From assembly GCA_018242685.1 (NCBI GenBank), contig JAFEBM010000041.1:1-64000 (forward strand): DNA of 64,000 nt. Direction: 5' to 3'. The notes under the pieces were generated by a model, which saw nothing but the letters and a program-made list of their open reading frames with translations, was not told where the DNA came from and did not search any database. Source of the stretch: Nitrospira sp. GTDB lineage: Bacteria; Nitrospirota; Nitrospiria; Nitrospirales; Nitrospiraceae. Position numbers and translations under genes: made by a program. Shown here in pieces: positions 54,714 through 63,539 of this stretch (position 1 is the first letter of the stretch; each line of letters begins with the position of its first letter).

Positions 54714-55364
54714 ATGATCCCTCCTTCCATGACGAAGCGTCACGAACAAGGGCAGATCAACCCTGCCGTGCTTGTCGTTCTGATCGTGCTGATTGTGACT
54801 GCGGTATGGGTGTGGAAACGGCTGTCGGTTGATGCACAGGACTACATCGTCGATCAAGCAGTGCCAATGGCGGCAACCGCCGTGGCGCTTGCTGTCTTAT
54901 TGTTCATACCAGTGAGAGCGCTCCGTCGCCGCAGTGCGAGAACACGGGAACGAACCAGGCTCCTGACCCTACTCGAGCACGAATCTGCCTGGGATAAAAG
55001 GCTTGAACTTGCGTTTGCCTTGCTTGAACTCAACGAGTACCGAATCGATGGGCTCGAATCAGCCATCCCTGCCTTGAAGGAGCTGTTTGCCACGACCTTA
55101 CAACGGGCGCTGGACGACAAACAGCATCACATCAGAGGAATGGCCGCCAGTCATTTGGGTGCATTGCAAGATCTGTCGGTAGTGCCGCTGCTGGTCAAGG
55201 CACTGGAAGATGACCATGCCTACGTGCGTTCCTGCGCAGCCTTGGGATTGGGACGACTGCGAGCAACGGAAACTCGTGACCGGCTGAAGACCGTCATGGA
55301 ACAGGATTGGGACCAAACCGTGAGAAGCCGGGCGAGGGAAGCGTTGGAACGGATGCGAGAGTGA
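54714..55364 (+). CDS. Membrane protein with HEAT-like repeats, 216 aa
   Basis: Two membrane helices (AVLVVLIVLIVTAVWVW and AATAVALAVLLFIPV) are followed by a basic segment and HEAT-like helical repeats (HHIRGMAASHLGALQDLSVV, VRSCAALGLGRLRATETRDR, VRSRAREALERM). PBS-lyase type repeats of this kind bind proteins. It stands alone. The start at 54714 or at the Met five codons later cannot be decided. Confidence 0.68.
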   Translation: MIPPSMTKRHEQGQINPAVLVVLIVLIVTAVWVWKRLSVDAQDYIVDQAVPMAATAVALAVLLFIPVRALRRRSARTRERTRLLTLLEHESAWDKRLELAFALLELNEYRIDGLESAIPALKELFATTLQRALDDKQHHIRGMAASHLGALQDLSVVPLLVKALEDDHAYVRSCAALGLGRLRATETRDRLKTVMEQDWDQTVRSRAREALERMRE

Positions 55365-55391
55365 AAGCTAAATTCATCGTGAATAGAGAGA

Positions 55392-55652
55392 TTAAGTGCG
55401 ACCGTCACAATGGTCACAGAAATCAGGCTGCCGAGTACTGAAGCACATCGACAGAACGATGCTGAATGGCCTTGGATGTTGCGCTAACCGTTCCAGATCT
55501 TTCTATACCTGCGTCTGGAAGTATTTCTCACCACATTGCTCGCAGACTTCTGCCGGCACCTGTTCAATGATCTTGAGTTCCTCACCCCAGCGAAAATTCA
55601 CGCTCGTCAACTACGTGTTCACTCTGCCTTTACAGAAGTAACACGTTGTCAT
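55392..55652 (-). pseudogene. YgiT-type zinc-finger antitoxin, decayed
   Basis: From an ATG at 55652 with GGAGG before it, the frame reads MTTCYFCKGRVNT, a TAG, then LTSVNFRWGEELKIIEQVPA, EVCEQCGEKYFQTQV, a TAG, and KDLERLAQHP. The CxxC...CxxC ribbon and the VPAxVCxxCGExYF block are those of YgiT/MqsA-like antitoxins. Two stop codons make it a pseudogene. Confidence 0.7.
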
Positions 55653-55764
55653 AGCTCGTCGCCTCCTTTCCGTGTTCGCCAATCGGACTTCCACTCGGTG
55701 GCAGAGGTTCATAGGCGGTAATAATCAAAAGCTCATCGTCATCGAGTTTGCCGCAGACCACATG
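55630..55764 (-). pseudogene. DUF4258-type toxin remnant
   Basis: Directly upstream of the YgiT remnant and overlapping it, the minus strand reads HVVCGKLDDDELLIITAYEP followed by LPPSGSPIGEHG. This is the C-terminal pattern of DUF4258 proteins, the usual toxin partner of YgiT-type antitoxins. The N-terminal part is missing. Confidence 0.55.
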
Positions 55765-55907
55765 AAGCGAAACTCAAGGAATTCTGACTGGCGGTGAGAC
55801 AGGCGTACAGAGTCAACTAAGAGGCAATACACATCATGGTGGCTGCAAGTCCGATTTTCCGATAGAGCTTACGCATTTGCGTTCGCTGTGTGAAAGAGAC
55901 CAGCGTG

Positions 55908-56339
55908 TTATTTCTTTGTCTTGGTATGCTTGGCATGAAGGTATCTGCGAAGACGGGAATTTAGGGTAGTGCGAGTTAATGTCTTGCACGTCCATAGTGT
56001 GAGGACATGCCACCCCATCTTGCGAAGCTCCTGGCGTTGAACAGCATCCCTGCGCATATTCTTGAGAATCTTTAACTTCCAAAACAGAGTGTTGGTAGAC
56101 GGCAGTTTCGCTCTGGTGCAGCGTTTATGTCCATGCCAAAAACAACCATTCACAAAAATCGCAAGCCTAATACCTGGCAAAACGACATCGGGGGAACCTG
56201 GCAACTTTTTCTGATGTCGCTGAAGCTGAAATCCCATCTCTTTTAGCAGATGCACCACGCGCAGTTCGGGCGTAGTCGATTTCCCCTTTATCCGCGACAT
56301 AATTTGCGACCGCTTGGCCTTGGTGAAAACATCAACCAC
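55908..56339 (-). CDS. vsr: Very short patch repair endonuclease
   Basis: The 143 aa product is a full-length Vsr protein: RSQIMSRIKGKSTTPELRVV, the catalytic Asp 51 in LPGSPDVVLPG, and the zinc/active-site block FVNGCFWHGHKRC with Cys 66, His 69, His 71 and Cys 74, completed by LWTC. It nicks at T:G mismatches that arise from 5-methylcytosine deamination, and its gene lies just downstream of the methyltransferase gene on the same strand. Confidence 0.93.
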   Translation of the reverse strand: MVDVFTKAKRSQIMSRIKGKSTTPELRVVHLLKEMGFQLQRHQKKLPGSPDVVLPGIRLAIFVNGCFWHGHKRCTRAKLPSTNTLFWKLKILKNMRRDAVQRQELRKMGWHVLTLWTCKTLTRTTLNSRLRRYLHAKHTKTKK

Positions 56340-56381
56340 GGTTGACCTACGGGCGGGCCTGGACTAGTTGAAAGGGACTGG

Positions 56382-57575
56382 TTAAAGATATTCGAGAAGA
56401 CGTTCGGCGACTCGCATAGCGAGCAAAGGAGGAACAGCGTTTCCTATCTGCTTAGCAACCTCAATCTTGGTTCCCAAGAAACGGAAGCTATCCGGGAAGC
56501 CCTGTAACCGGGCGGCCTCTCGGTGTGTAATCGGCCTGTCTTGGCTTGGATGGAGATAACGTCCTTTTTCCGGCTTAAAAAACTCAGTTCGAATCGTAAA
56601 TGCTGGTCGATCCCGCCATAGCCTGCCAAAAAGATCGGTCCCGCCTGATTTCTTTCTGATCCAGCACCGAGGAGTCAAATCGAGGCGTTTTCTTTGAAGA
56701 TCGAACCGATTCCCCCCCTCCGGAATGCAGCGGTATCGTTCAAGGCTTTCCTTCGTAGGCGAACGACCGAAATGTAGATCCATAGGCGGAGAAACATCTC
56801 CAACCCGTATTTCAACCCCAGCAGGCGGCGCCAAATCTCCGATGGCCCGAACGACTGTTTCCCATGGCAGTAAACCGTTATCGAAGAGAACTATCGGCTT
56901 ATTGGGGTCCGAGTGTGTCGGTGTAGGCAGCGGCACACGACCAACACGACTAGCTATTATGATTGCGCGCTTTCTTCGCTGCGGCACTCCATAATCAGCC
57001 GCGTTTAGAATGCCAGCTGTAATGAAGTAGCCCTTCGCTTCTGCGTTCTTCTTGATATCTGCGTATTCATCGGACGCCAACAATTCGGGCACATTTTCCA
57101 TTATGAATGCTGTTGGATCGACACGACGGACAACTTCCAGGAAAGTTCGCCATAGCTGTTTCCTCGGGTCTCCCTCGCGCTGTTTGTTGAGTAGGCTGAA
57201 GCCCTGACAAGGAGGACCACCGATGACGATTTCTGCTTCCGGCAGTTTGAAAGATTGGTTCTCCAGTATGTCATTGATGTCCCCATGCATGCAGTGGTCG
57301 CCAAAATTCGCATTGTACGTTTTGGCCGCGTATGCATTGAAGTCATTGGCAAAGACAGGCTCGAACCTTCCCGTTCGAGTGAAACCTAATGTGAATCCGC
57401 CGGCCCCTGCAAAGAGATCTATTAAGCGGTACTTTCTTTTCTTATAAGCCGGAGAGCTTTCTGAAGTAAAGGAATGGCGGAGCAAACCATAAGCCAGCTC
57501 AGGATAACGGCGGAGAATAGTAGCGATGTCTTTAGGGATCGATGTTTGACGCTTAGTACGGCGTACTCTGGCCAT
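56382..57575 (-). CDS. C5-cytosine-specific DNA methyltransferase
   Basis: The 397 aa enzyme has motif I LIDLFAGAGGFTLGF (51-65), motif IV GGPPCQGFSLL (catalytic Cys 123), motif VI MENVPELL, motif VIII YGVPQRRKRAIIIA and motif X IGNAVPPLLAMRVAERLL. Between VIII and IX lies the target-recognition region, of moderate size. With vsr and the divergent HNH nuclease it forms a type II restriction-modification island. The recognition sequence cannot be read from the protein. Confidence 0.93.
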   Translation of the reverse strand: MARVRRTKRQTSIPKDIATILRRYPELAYGLLRHSFTSESSPAYKKRKYRLIDLFAGAGGFTLGFTRTGRFEPVFANDFNAYAAKTYNANFGDHCMHGDINDILENQSFKLPEAEIVIGGPPCQGFSLLNKQREGDPRKQLWRTFLEVVRRVDPTAFIMENVPELLASDEYADIKKNAEAKGYFITAGILNAADYGVPQRRKRAIIIASRVGRVPLPTPTHSDPNKPIVLFDNGLLPWETVVRAIGDLAPPAGVEIRVGDVSPPMDLHFGRSPTKESLERYRCIPEGGNRFDLQRKRLDLTPRCWIRKKSGGTDLFGRLWRDRPAFTIRTEFFKPEKGRYLHPSQDRPITHREAARLQGFPDSFRFLGTKIEVAKQIGNAVPPLLAMRVAERLLEYL

Positions 57576-57698
57576 CTTTAGCAGCGAACTCGAGAGAGTA
57601 TTTGCGAGAACTGTTTACAGATTATGTGCGACAGTATATTGAGTTGATTTATAAAGTCAACCACAATATATAGATGTTTGCTATGAGATTCTCTAAAA

Positions 57699-58649
57699 AT
57701 GCCTCGTAGATCGAGGCAGGGCGAATTAGAGACTTTACGAAAGCAGCTAGTTGACCTTCTAGTCAACTTCAAGGTGGAACTCCGCTCTCCCAATCTTCGT
57801 GTAAAAGTGCTTGCGCTAATACCGGCCTTTCACCTTCTGAGGGACCTCGGCAGTTCCTTAGTACCCAGAGAGCAAGCCGCCTCAGCCAGAAACCGTATGC
57901 TTTTTTATCTGCGGAAGTATCCAAAAATGGTGGTCAAAGGGGACGAGCTCATGGTTGTTGCTGGGATCAATGATTGGCCTCGGAGGGTGCGAGAACTCCG
58001 TGTTGAGCAAGGATGGTCGATCATTAATGGCTTAACTGCTAAGGAGATGCATGAGGAAGAGGATTTCCCTTTACCATCAGTCGATGCTTCACAGTTAGGG
58101 CCGGACGATTACATTCTCCTTGATCAAGAGCAAGACAGGGAGGCGGCTCACCGTTGGAACCTGGCAAACGAAATTCGAAGGCAAAGGCTAGGCGTAAGGG
58201 ATAAGGTCCTTGCCTTTCTAAGGGCAAACATAGGCAGACCTGTTACCGGCGAGGAACTTAGGTATGTTGCGAGCGACCGAACTGAGTGGGCGAGAAGAGT
58301 TCGGGAACTCCGGACGGAGCAGGGCTGGCCGGTTGTAACGCAAAATACCGGACGACCGGATCTCAAAGTAGGTAGCTATGTCCTGGAATCAGATCGTCAA
58401 GGTCCCGCTCACGATCGTGCAATAGCCGACTCAGTACGCCGCCAAGTCCTTCGCCGCGACAATTATCACTGTACGAATTGTGACTGGGATCATGATCTTT
58501 GGAATAAGTCTGACCCTAGGCATTTAGAGCTACACCACAAGACCCATCATGCGAAAGGCGGAAAGAACACTACGGAAAACCTCATCACGCGCTGCAACGT
58601 ATGTCATGATCGAGTCCACAAGCAGGAGAAAGAGGAAGGACCAACTTAG
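57699..58649 (+). CDS. HNH-type restriction endonuclease candidate
   Basis: The 316 aa product has two similar helix-turn-helix-like modules (about 67-105, with NDWPRRVRELRVEQGWSI, and about 167-215, with TEWARRVRELRTEQGWPV) and a C-terminal HNH nuclease domain with CTNCDWDHDLW, LELHHKTHHAKGGKNTTENL and CNVCHDRVH. It diverges from the methyltransferase gene, as expected for its restriction partner. The last codons (EEGPT and stop) coincide with a repeat shared with the metallophosphoesterase gene. Confidence 0.78.
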   Translation: MPRRSRQGELETLRKQLVDLLVNFKVELRSPNLRVKVLALIPAFHLLRDLGSSLVPREQAASARNRMLFYLRKYPKMVVKGDELMVVAGINDWPRRVRELRVEQGWSIINGLTAKEMHEEEDFPLPSVDASQLGPDDYILLDQEQDREAAHRWNLANEIRRQRLGVRDKVLAFLRANIGRPVTGEELRYVASDRTEWARRVRELRTEQGWPVVTQNTGRPDLKVGSYVLESDRQGPAHDRAIADSVRRQVLRRDNYHCTNCDWDHDLWNKSDPRHLELHHKTHHAKGGKNTTENLITRCNVCHDRVHKQEKEEGPT

Positions 58650-58661
58650 CCCTCGATTGAC
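58632..58661. repeat. 30 bp imperfect direct repeat, left copy
   Basis: The bases from GAGGAAGGACCAAC to ATTGAC match 27 of 30 positions at 59051-59080, which lie inside the 3' end of the metallophosphoesterase gene. The left copy reads VNRGLSWSFL on the minus strand, against VNRGLGWSFL in that gene. It marks a partial duplication around hicB. Confidence 0.7.
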
Positions 58662-58722
58662 TGCCAGTGGCGGATGGAACGAGGGTATCATGAAATCCTC
58701 AACTGGTCGCCAAGGAGGTGTC

Positions 58723-58968
58723 ATGGCCCCTCTGCAACAAACCATTAAAGCTGTGATTCGCCCCGGTGACGAAGTCGGCTATGTCGCGGAGTGTCTGGAG
58801 ATTGCTGTCGTCACGCAAGGGCGGACGCTGGATGAAACGGTCAAGTATCTTCAAGAAGCTACCGCACTCCATCTGGAGGGAGAGCACCTGGCCGATTTTG
58901 GGTTGCGAGAGAAACCTACTTTGGTGCTGACCATGGAGCTGAACCCAGCCCATGCCCAAGCTTCGTAG
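58723..58968 (+). CDS. hicB: HicB-family antitoxin
   Basis: AAGGAGG stands a few bases before the ATG. The 81 aa product has the HicB partial RNase-H-like fold: TIKAVIRPGDEVGYVAECLE, AVVTQGRTLDETVKYLQEA and VLTMEL. HicB neutralises the HicA mRNA interferase. Here hicA is cut off after nine codons, so the antitoxin is an orphan. Confidence 0.82.
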   Translation: MAPLQQTIKAVIRPGDEVGYVAECLEIAVVTQGRTLDETVKYLQEATALHLEGEHLADFGLREKPTLVLTMELNPAHAQAS

Positions 58969-58978
58969 GCTCGCTGGC
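58952..58978 (+). pseudogene. hicA stub
   Basis: The ATG at 58952 inside the end of hicB starts MPKLRRLAG, the typical HicA N-terminus, and then loses all similarity. The catalytic His is absent. The usual overlapping hicB-hicA order is still visible. Confidence 0.55.
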
Positions 58979-58999
58979 CTTCAACCCTTCGGCTTGATC

Positions 59000-59833
59000 C
59001 TAAACCCATTCGATCACGGCTATCTCAGGCCGGCAGTTCAAGCGAAATGGGAGGAAGGACCAACCTAGCCCTCTGTTGACGTACAGCCTGTGCGGGCCGG
59101 ATTCGTGCCAGCCAGCCACGCGGCCATTACAACCAGGAGGAAGCCAGAAGGTGGGTATCCCGGGGATTCTCCACTGTCCGCCATGACTGTGTCCGCAAAG
59201 GATCAAGTCAATGGCATGATGTGCTTCGACATAGTCGAGGATGTTCGGCGCATGGGCCAGCAGCAGCGTAAAACGAGAGTCTACTCGAGGCGGGACACAT
59301 CCAAGGTCAGCGCGATGGAGCGATGGATCATCGACGCCGACGATCGCCAGTTCTCCATTTCCCGTTGAAACCACGGCACGTTGGTTCACCAGCAACGTGA
59401 TCTTGTGCCGATCAGCCAGTTCAGAAAACTGTGAGACAGGCACTCCGCTATAATGGTCGTGATTGCCCAAGGTCATATACAGGGGCGCGATGGCGCGTAA
59501 CTGGTCGAGGAATCGAAAGAGGTGGGGCAAACCTTCCGGTACGTTGAGCAGGTCTCCTGTGATGAAGATCCAATCGGGGTGAAGTTCCCTCACGGATGCG
59601 ACGATACGATCATGCCTTGGATGATAGCGGTCCAGGTGCAGATCCGTGAGATGGATTGCGCGGCGACCGGCAAGGGGTGGATGTGGTTGGGTGAGGACGG
59701 AAACGTCATGAACCGACAAACCCCATTCCCAATGAGGAGTCAGGCTGAACGCCCGATAGAGTGGCTCGCTTAAGCAAGAGCCGATAAACGATCGCGCGCG
59801 ATCAGGCCATGACACCGTCCGTCGCCTGCTCAT
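59000..59833 (-). CDS. Calcineurin-like metallophosphoesterase (YkuE-like)
   Basis: The 277 aa product has the metal-binding blocks HLTDLHLDRYHP, WIFITGDLLN, LGNHDHYSG, LLLAHAPNIL and CGHSHGGQWRIPG. A short hydrophobic N-terminal region could be a signal or anchor. YkuE-like enzymes act on nucleotide or lipid phosphates. Its 3' end is duplicated at 58632-58661. Confidence 0.88.
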   Translation of the reverse strand: MSRRRTVSWPDRARSFIGSCLSEPLYRAFSLTPHWEWGLSVHDVSVLTQPHPPLAGRRAIHLTDLHLDRYHPRHDRIVASVRELHPDWIFITGDLLNVPEGLPHLFRFLDQLRAIAPLYMTLGNHDHYSGVPVSQFSELADRHKITLLVNQRAVVSTGNGELAIVGVDDPSLHRADLGCVPPRVDSRFTLLLAHAPNILDYVEAHHAIDLILCGHSHGGQWRIPGIPTFWLPPGCNGRVAGWHESGPHRLYVNRGLGWSFLPFRLNCRPEIAVIEWV

Positions 59834-59958
59834 TCCGCAACCTGTCGCTTGCCTGATCGCTTCTGCATGGGCGAGAAAAGTATATCATGGGCTTGTTTCC
59901 CAATCAGATTTGACAGCACATTTCCCCAAATAACCGTCAGTCCGACGAAGGAAAACCT

Positions 59959-61005
59959 GTGACGCTACTAATCGACCCCTTCCTCACCGGCAACTTGCCT
60001 GGAATCGGTGGAGAGATCCGCACCGTGCCCGAAGACTTTCACGTTGACGAACGGCCACTCTATCTTCCTTGCGGGGAAGGCGAACATCTGTACGTGACCA
60101 TCACGAAACGCGGCCTGTCCACTCCGGATCTGGTCCGTCGACTCTCTTCTACCCTGGGTGTGAAAGCGCAGGCCATCGGCGTGGCTGGACTGAAGGACGC
60201 CCGAGCCGTCACGACTCAGGTGGTGTCCTTGCAAGGAATCCACCCGGAACAAGTCTCTCGCCTCACAATCGATGACACGATCCTCAACGTGCAGATCCTC
60301 GGGCGCCATCGTAATCGGCTACGAACCGGCCACCACTCCGGCAATCACTTCCGTTTAGTCATCCGCCATGTCGCTGGTCACTCGGCTGAAACCGTACCGG
60401 CCATCCTTCAACAACTGAGCACACGCGGCGTACCCAACTACTTCGGCCCTCAGCGGCAAGGGAAGGACGGTGAGAACTATCGCATCGGCGCTCTATTGCT
60501 GCACGATGCGCAGCGGCGCGCGAGAATGAATCGCTCCACTCGCATCTGGTATCTCAACTCCTACCAATCATTCTTGTTCAATCGGATACTGGCGCGAAGG
60601 ATCGACTATCTCGACAAGGTCATCGTCGGTGATTGGGCCATGAAGTCGGACAATGGCGCCTGCTTTCAAGTCGAGGATGCCGAGAAGGAACAATCGCGGG
60701 CGGATCGTTTTGAAATCAGCCCAACAGGCATCCTCTTTGGTTCGCGGGTATCCTGGGCAAACGGCGAGCCTGGTCGAATCGAGGAAGCCGTCATCGCGGA
60801 AGCAGGTGCCACGAAGGAAAGCCTCGTCGCAGCCGCGAAGACTTGCGGATTCCGTGGCGAACGCAGATCGCTTCGTGTCTCCCTCGCTGAACTGGAATGG
60901 TCTCTGAGCGACGATGTCCTCACGCTCTCTTTCAGTTTACCTCCCGGCGCCTATGCCACGAGCGTACTCAGGGAACTGATGAAAGTATCTCCCGCGAACT
61001 CTTAG
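59959..61005 (+). CDS. truD: tRNA pseudouridine(13) synthase
   Basis: The 348 aa product has the TruD active-site motif GVAGLKDARAVTTQ with the catalytic Asp at residue 80, GNHFRLVIR, NYFGPQRQGKDGENYRIG and RIWYLNSYQSFLFNRIL. It starts with GTG after GAAGGAAAACCT. TruD modifies U13 of certain tRNAs without a cofactor. Confidence 0.93.
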   Translation: MTLLIDPFLTGNLPGIGGEIRTVPEDFHVDERPLYLPCGEGEHLYVTITKRGLSTPDLVRRLSSTLGVKAQAIGVAGLKDARAVTTQVVSLQGIHPEQVSRLTIDDTILNVQILGRHRNRLRTGHHSGNHFRLVIRHVAGHSAETVPAILQQLSTRGVPNYFGPQRQGKDGENYRIGALLLHDAQRRARMNRSTRIWYLNSYQSFLFNRILARRIDYLDKVIVGDWAMKSDNGACFQVEDAEKEQSRADRFEISPTGILFGSRVSWANGEPGRIEEAVIAEAGATKESLVAAAKTCGFRGERRSLRVSLAELEWSLSDDVLTLSFSLPPGAYATSVLRELMKVSPANS

Positions 61006-61060
61006 TTCCTCTCATTTTCTTTCTCCTGCCATTGTGGGTGATACAATATAGTCACATTCC

Positions 61061-62317
61061 GTGAGTGCCGCGATGAACTACTACCAAGAAAGCGTGTACC
61101 TTCAGGGGCACATCATCGACTCTCTCGTGCTTGCGAAGGTGCTTGATCTCATCCTGATGATGGGGGGAACCTTCGACCTAGAGGACGTTCACATCGGCAA
61201 GACAAGAGAGGAACCGTCTCATGCCCGTATCCGAATCCGAACCGCCTCGAGAGCGCTCTTAGACGACATTCTGAGGAAGATTCAACCTCACGGCGCCTCG
61301 ATCGAACGTGAGGCAGATTGCCGGACCGATAGGGCACCCGCCGAGGGAGTGTTACCCGATGATTTCTACGCCACGACCCATTTGCCTACCCAGATCCGTC
61401 TCAACGGTCGATGGCTCGACGTGGATCGAATCGAGATGGACCTCGCGATCACGGTCAACGAGGCAGGTTCCGTCGCCCAGGCCGTGCCGATGGGTGAAGT
61501 TCGTCAAGGAGACCAGATCGTGGTCGGTCGAGAGGGTGTGCGCGTCATACCGCTGCAGCGTCCGCAAGAGCGAGATGTATTTGGGTTTATGGAATCCCAG
61601 GTCTCGGCTGAACGACCCCATGGCCATATTATCGCCGACATCGCCACTCGGATGCGGCAATTGAGGGAGCGGCACAGGCAGAAACAAGCCGATTCGCACG
61701 TCTTGCTGTCCGGTGGACCGGCCATCATTCACGCCGGTGGCCGAGAGGCCTTGACCTGGCTGATCGAACAGGGATTTGTGCACATATTGTTCTGCGGCAA
61801 TGCCCTCGCCGCCCATGACATGGAGGCGGATCTGTTCGGCACGTCGCTCGGCTACGGGCTCACAGCAGGACGCGCAGTCCCGCATGGGCATGAACACCAT
61901 TTGAGGACCATTAACCGGATTCGTTCGATCGGCAGCATTGAAGCTGCGGTTACTTCAGGGGTCATCAAACAGGGAATCATGGCGGCTTGTGTCAGACAAG
62001 GTGTGCCGGTGGTCATATCCGGAACGATTCGTGATGACGGTCCCTTGCCCGGAGTGATCACGGATTCCGTTCTGGCACAACACGCGATGCGTGCCTTGAT
62101 TCCCGATGTCGGGCTGGCTCTGCTCGTCGCCTCAACGCTCCATTCCGTGGCGACGGGCAATCTTCTACCGGCAACTGTTCCCACGGTCTGTGTCGATGTG
62201 AACCCATCGGTCCCGACCAAGCTGGCCGACCGTGGGAGCTTTCAAGCGGTCGGCCTGGTCATGGATGCCGCATCGTTTTTGTCGGAACTCGCCAGGCTGT
62301 TGGGGAGATCGATATGA
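61061..62317 (+). CDS. TIGR00300-family protein, ornithine cyclodeaminase-like
   Basis: The 418 aa product matches the LOR/SDH-bifunctional-domain family: LQGHIIDSLVLAKVLDLIL near the start, a middle region ending in MESQVSAERP, and a C-terminal NAD-binding part with VLLSGGPAIIHAGG, LLFGTSLGYGL-like FGTSLGYGLTAGRAV and RSIGSIEAAV. Archaeal members and the C-terminal half of cyanobacterial AgrE turn ornithine into proline with release of ammonia. The next gene, overlapping by four bases, matches the N-terminal half of AgrE, so the two form one functional unit. Start GTG 61061 or ATG 61073. Confidence 0.8.
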   Translation: MSAAMNYYQESVYLQGHIIDSLVLAKVLDLILMMGGTFDLEDVHIGKTREEPSHARIRIRTASRALLDDILRKIQPHGASIEREADCRTDRAPAEGVLPDDFYATTHLPTQIRLNGRWLDVDRIEMDLAITVNEAGSVAQAVPMGEVRQGDQIVVGREGVRVIPLQRPQERDVFGFMESQVSAERPHGHIIADIATRMRQLRERHRQKQADSHVLLSGGPAIIHAGGREALTWLIEQGFVHILFCGNALAAHDMEADLFGTSLGYGLTAGRAVPHGHEHHLRTINRIRSIGSIEAAVTSGVIKQGIMAACVRQGVPVVISGTIRDDGPLPGVITDSVLAQHAMRALIPDVGLALLVASTLHSVATGNLLPATVPTVCVDVNPSVPTKLADRGSFQAVGLVMDAASFLSELARLLGRSI

Positions 62318-63114
62318 GCCGCCTCCTCGTCTGTCCTCCGGATTTTTTCGGGATTGAATATGAGATCAATCCCTGGATGCGGCTTACCAATCGTGTGGAT
62401 CACGGACGGGCGGCGCGACAGTGGCATGAATTGATGCGTGTGCTTGAAAAGGACCTTGGCGTCGTGCTCGAACGTATGACTCCCATTGTTGGGTTGCCTG
62501 ATCTCGTATTTACGGCCAATGCCGGCATCGTGGTTGGGCAGACCGCCGTCGTGAGTCGCTTCCGATACCCTGAACGGCAACGAGAAGAAGCTCACTTTGA
62601 GAATTGGTTTCGCAGACATGGCTATGAGGTGATGACGGGAGAAGCAGGCCTTCATTTTGAAGGTGCGGGGGATCTCCTGGGCTTCCCGGAATACTGGTTC
62701 GGCGGATATCGACAGCGATCAGATATCCGCGTCTTCCCAATCCTCAGTGAGCAGTTTCACCGAGAAATTATTCCGCTTGAGCTCGTCGACAGCCGTTTCT
62801 ACCATCTGGATACCTGTTTCTGTCCCTTGAGCGGCGGCGAACTCCTGTATTTCCCCGCAGCTTTTGATAACTATGGTCAGGCAGCGATTGCCGAACGTGT
62901 TCCGGACAAGCTGCGTCTCACCGTTCCGGAAGATGAAGCCTTGAAGTTCGCCTGCAATGCCGTCTGTGTCGGAAAACACGTCGTCCTCCCTACCGGATGT
63001 CCCACCACCCAGGCTTGGCTTCGGATAAGAGGGTATGAAACCCATCCGGTCCAGCTCGATGAATTCATGAAATCCGGCGGGTCTGCCAAATGCCTCACTC
63101 TGGCGCTGGACTGA
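62314..63114 (+). CDS. Arginine dihydrolase-like amidinotransferase-fold enzyme (ArgZ-like)
   Basis: The 266 aa product has the guanidino-modifying enzyme fold: EYEINPWMRLTNRVD at the N-terminus, FTANAGIV with Asn 69, LHFEGAGDLL (Glu 116, Asp 120), FYHLDTCFCPL (His 164) and the nucleophile Cys 260 in GGSAKCLTL. ArgZ/AgrE-type enzymes hydrolyse arginine to ornithine, two ammonia and CO2. The Asn position corresponds, I believe, to the residue that allows double hydrolysis; this is inferred. It overlaps the ornithine cyclodeaminase-like gene. Confidence 0.8.
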   Translation: MSRLLVCPPDFFGIEYEINPWMRLTNRVDHGRAARQWHELMRVLEKDLGVVLERMTPIVGLPDLVFTANAGIVVGQTAVVSRFRYPERQREEAHFENWFRRHGYEVMTGEAGLHFEGAGDLLGFPEYWFGGYRQRSDIRVFPILSEQFHREIIPLELVDSRFYHLDTCFCPLSGGELLYFPAAFDNYGQAAIAERVPDKLRLTVPEDEALKFACNAVCVGKHVVLPTGCPTTQAWLRIRGYETHPVQLDEFMKSGGSAKCLTLALD

Positions 63115-63167
63115 GCGACGTCATCGGTCACTCGTCGAGAAGGATCGGCATGACTCTTTACAAATGA

Positions 63168-63539
63168 CTATTGCCCTTCATCTTTTTTTCTAAAGAGAAA
63201 CGCGCCATACATGCCGGCAATCGCAATCGTGACGAGTTCAATCGTCAGGAGCATGCGGCTCACGACAGCTTCAGGCACTGGAGGAGAGAGGATGAAATAG
63301 ATGCCGAGAAACTCCGGTGTCTGCGTCGGCGGGGTCTCCCATGGAGGGAATAATACGGCCAGAATCAGAACGACAACCATCCCATAGAGCACCGTGAGAT
63401 TGAGTTGATCCGGCGCCGAGGTCCTATGGGGTTGAGAATCCTGCGGGCTCTCCGATCGACCGTCGAGCCGCCGACCGCATTGGATACAGAAACGGTTGAT
63501 CTCCGGCTGTGACCGGCTACAGGCAGGACAAAGCTGCAT
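63168..63539 (-). CDS. Zinc-ribbon membrane protein, 123 aa
   Basis: The N-terminal CPACSRSQPEINRFCIQCG is a zinc ribbon. Two membrane helices follow (LTVLYGMVVVLILAVLF and LLTIELVTIAIAGMYGAFLF) with a Pro-rich loop between them. No specific family. It converges with the arginine dihydrolase-like gene. Confidence 0.65.
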   Translation of the reverse strand: MQLCPACSRSQPEINRFCIQCGRRLDGRSESPQDSQPHRTSAPDQLNLTVLYGMVVVLILAVLFPPWETPPTQTPEFLGIYFILSPPVPEAVVSRMLLTIELVTIAIAGMYGAFLFRKKDEGQ

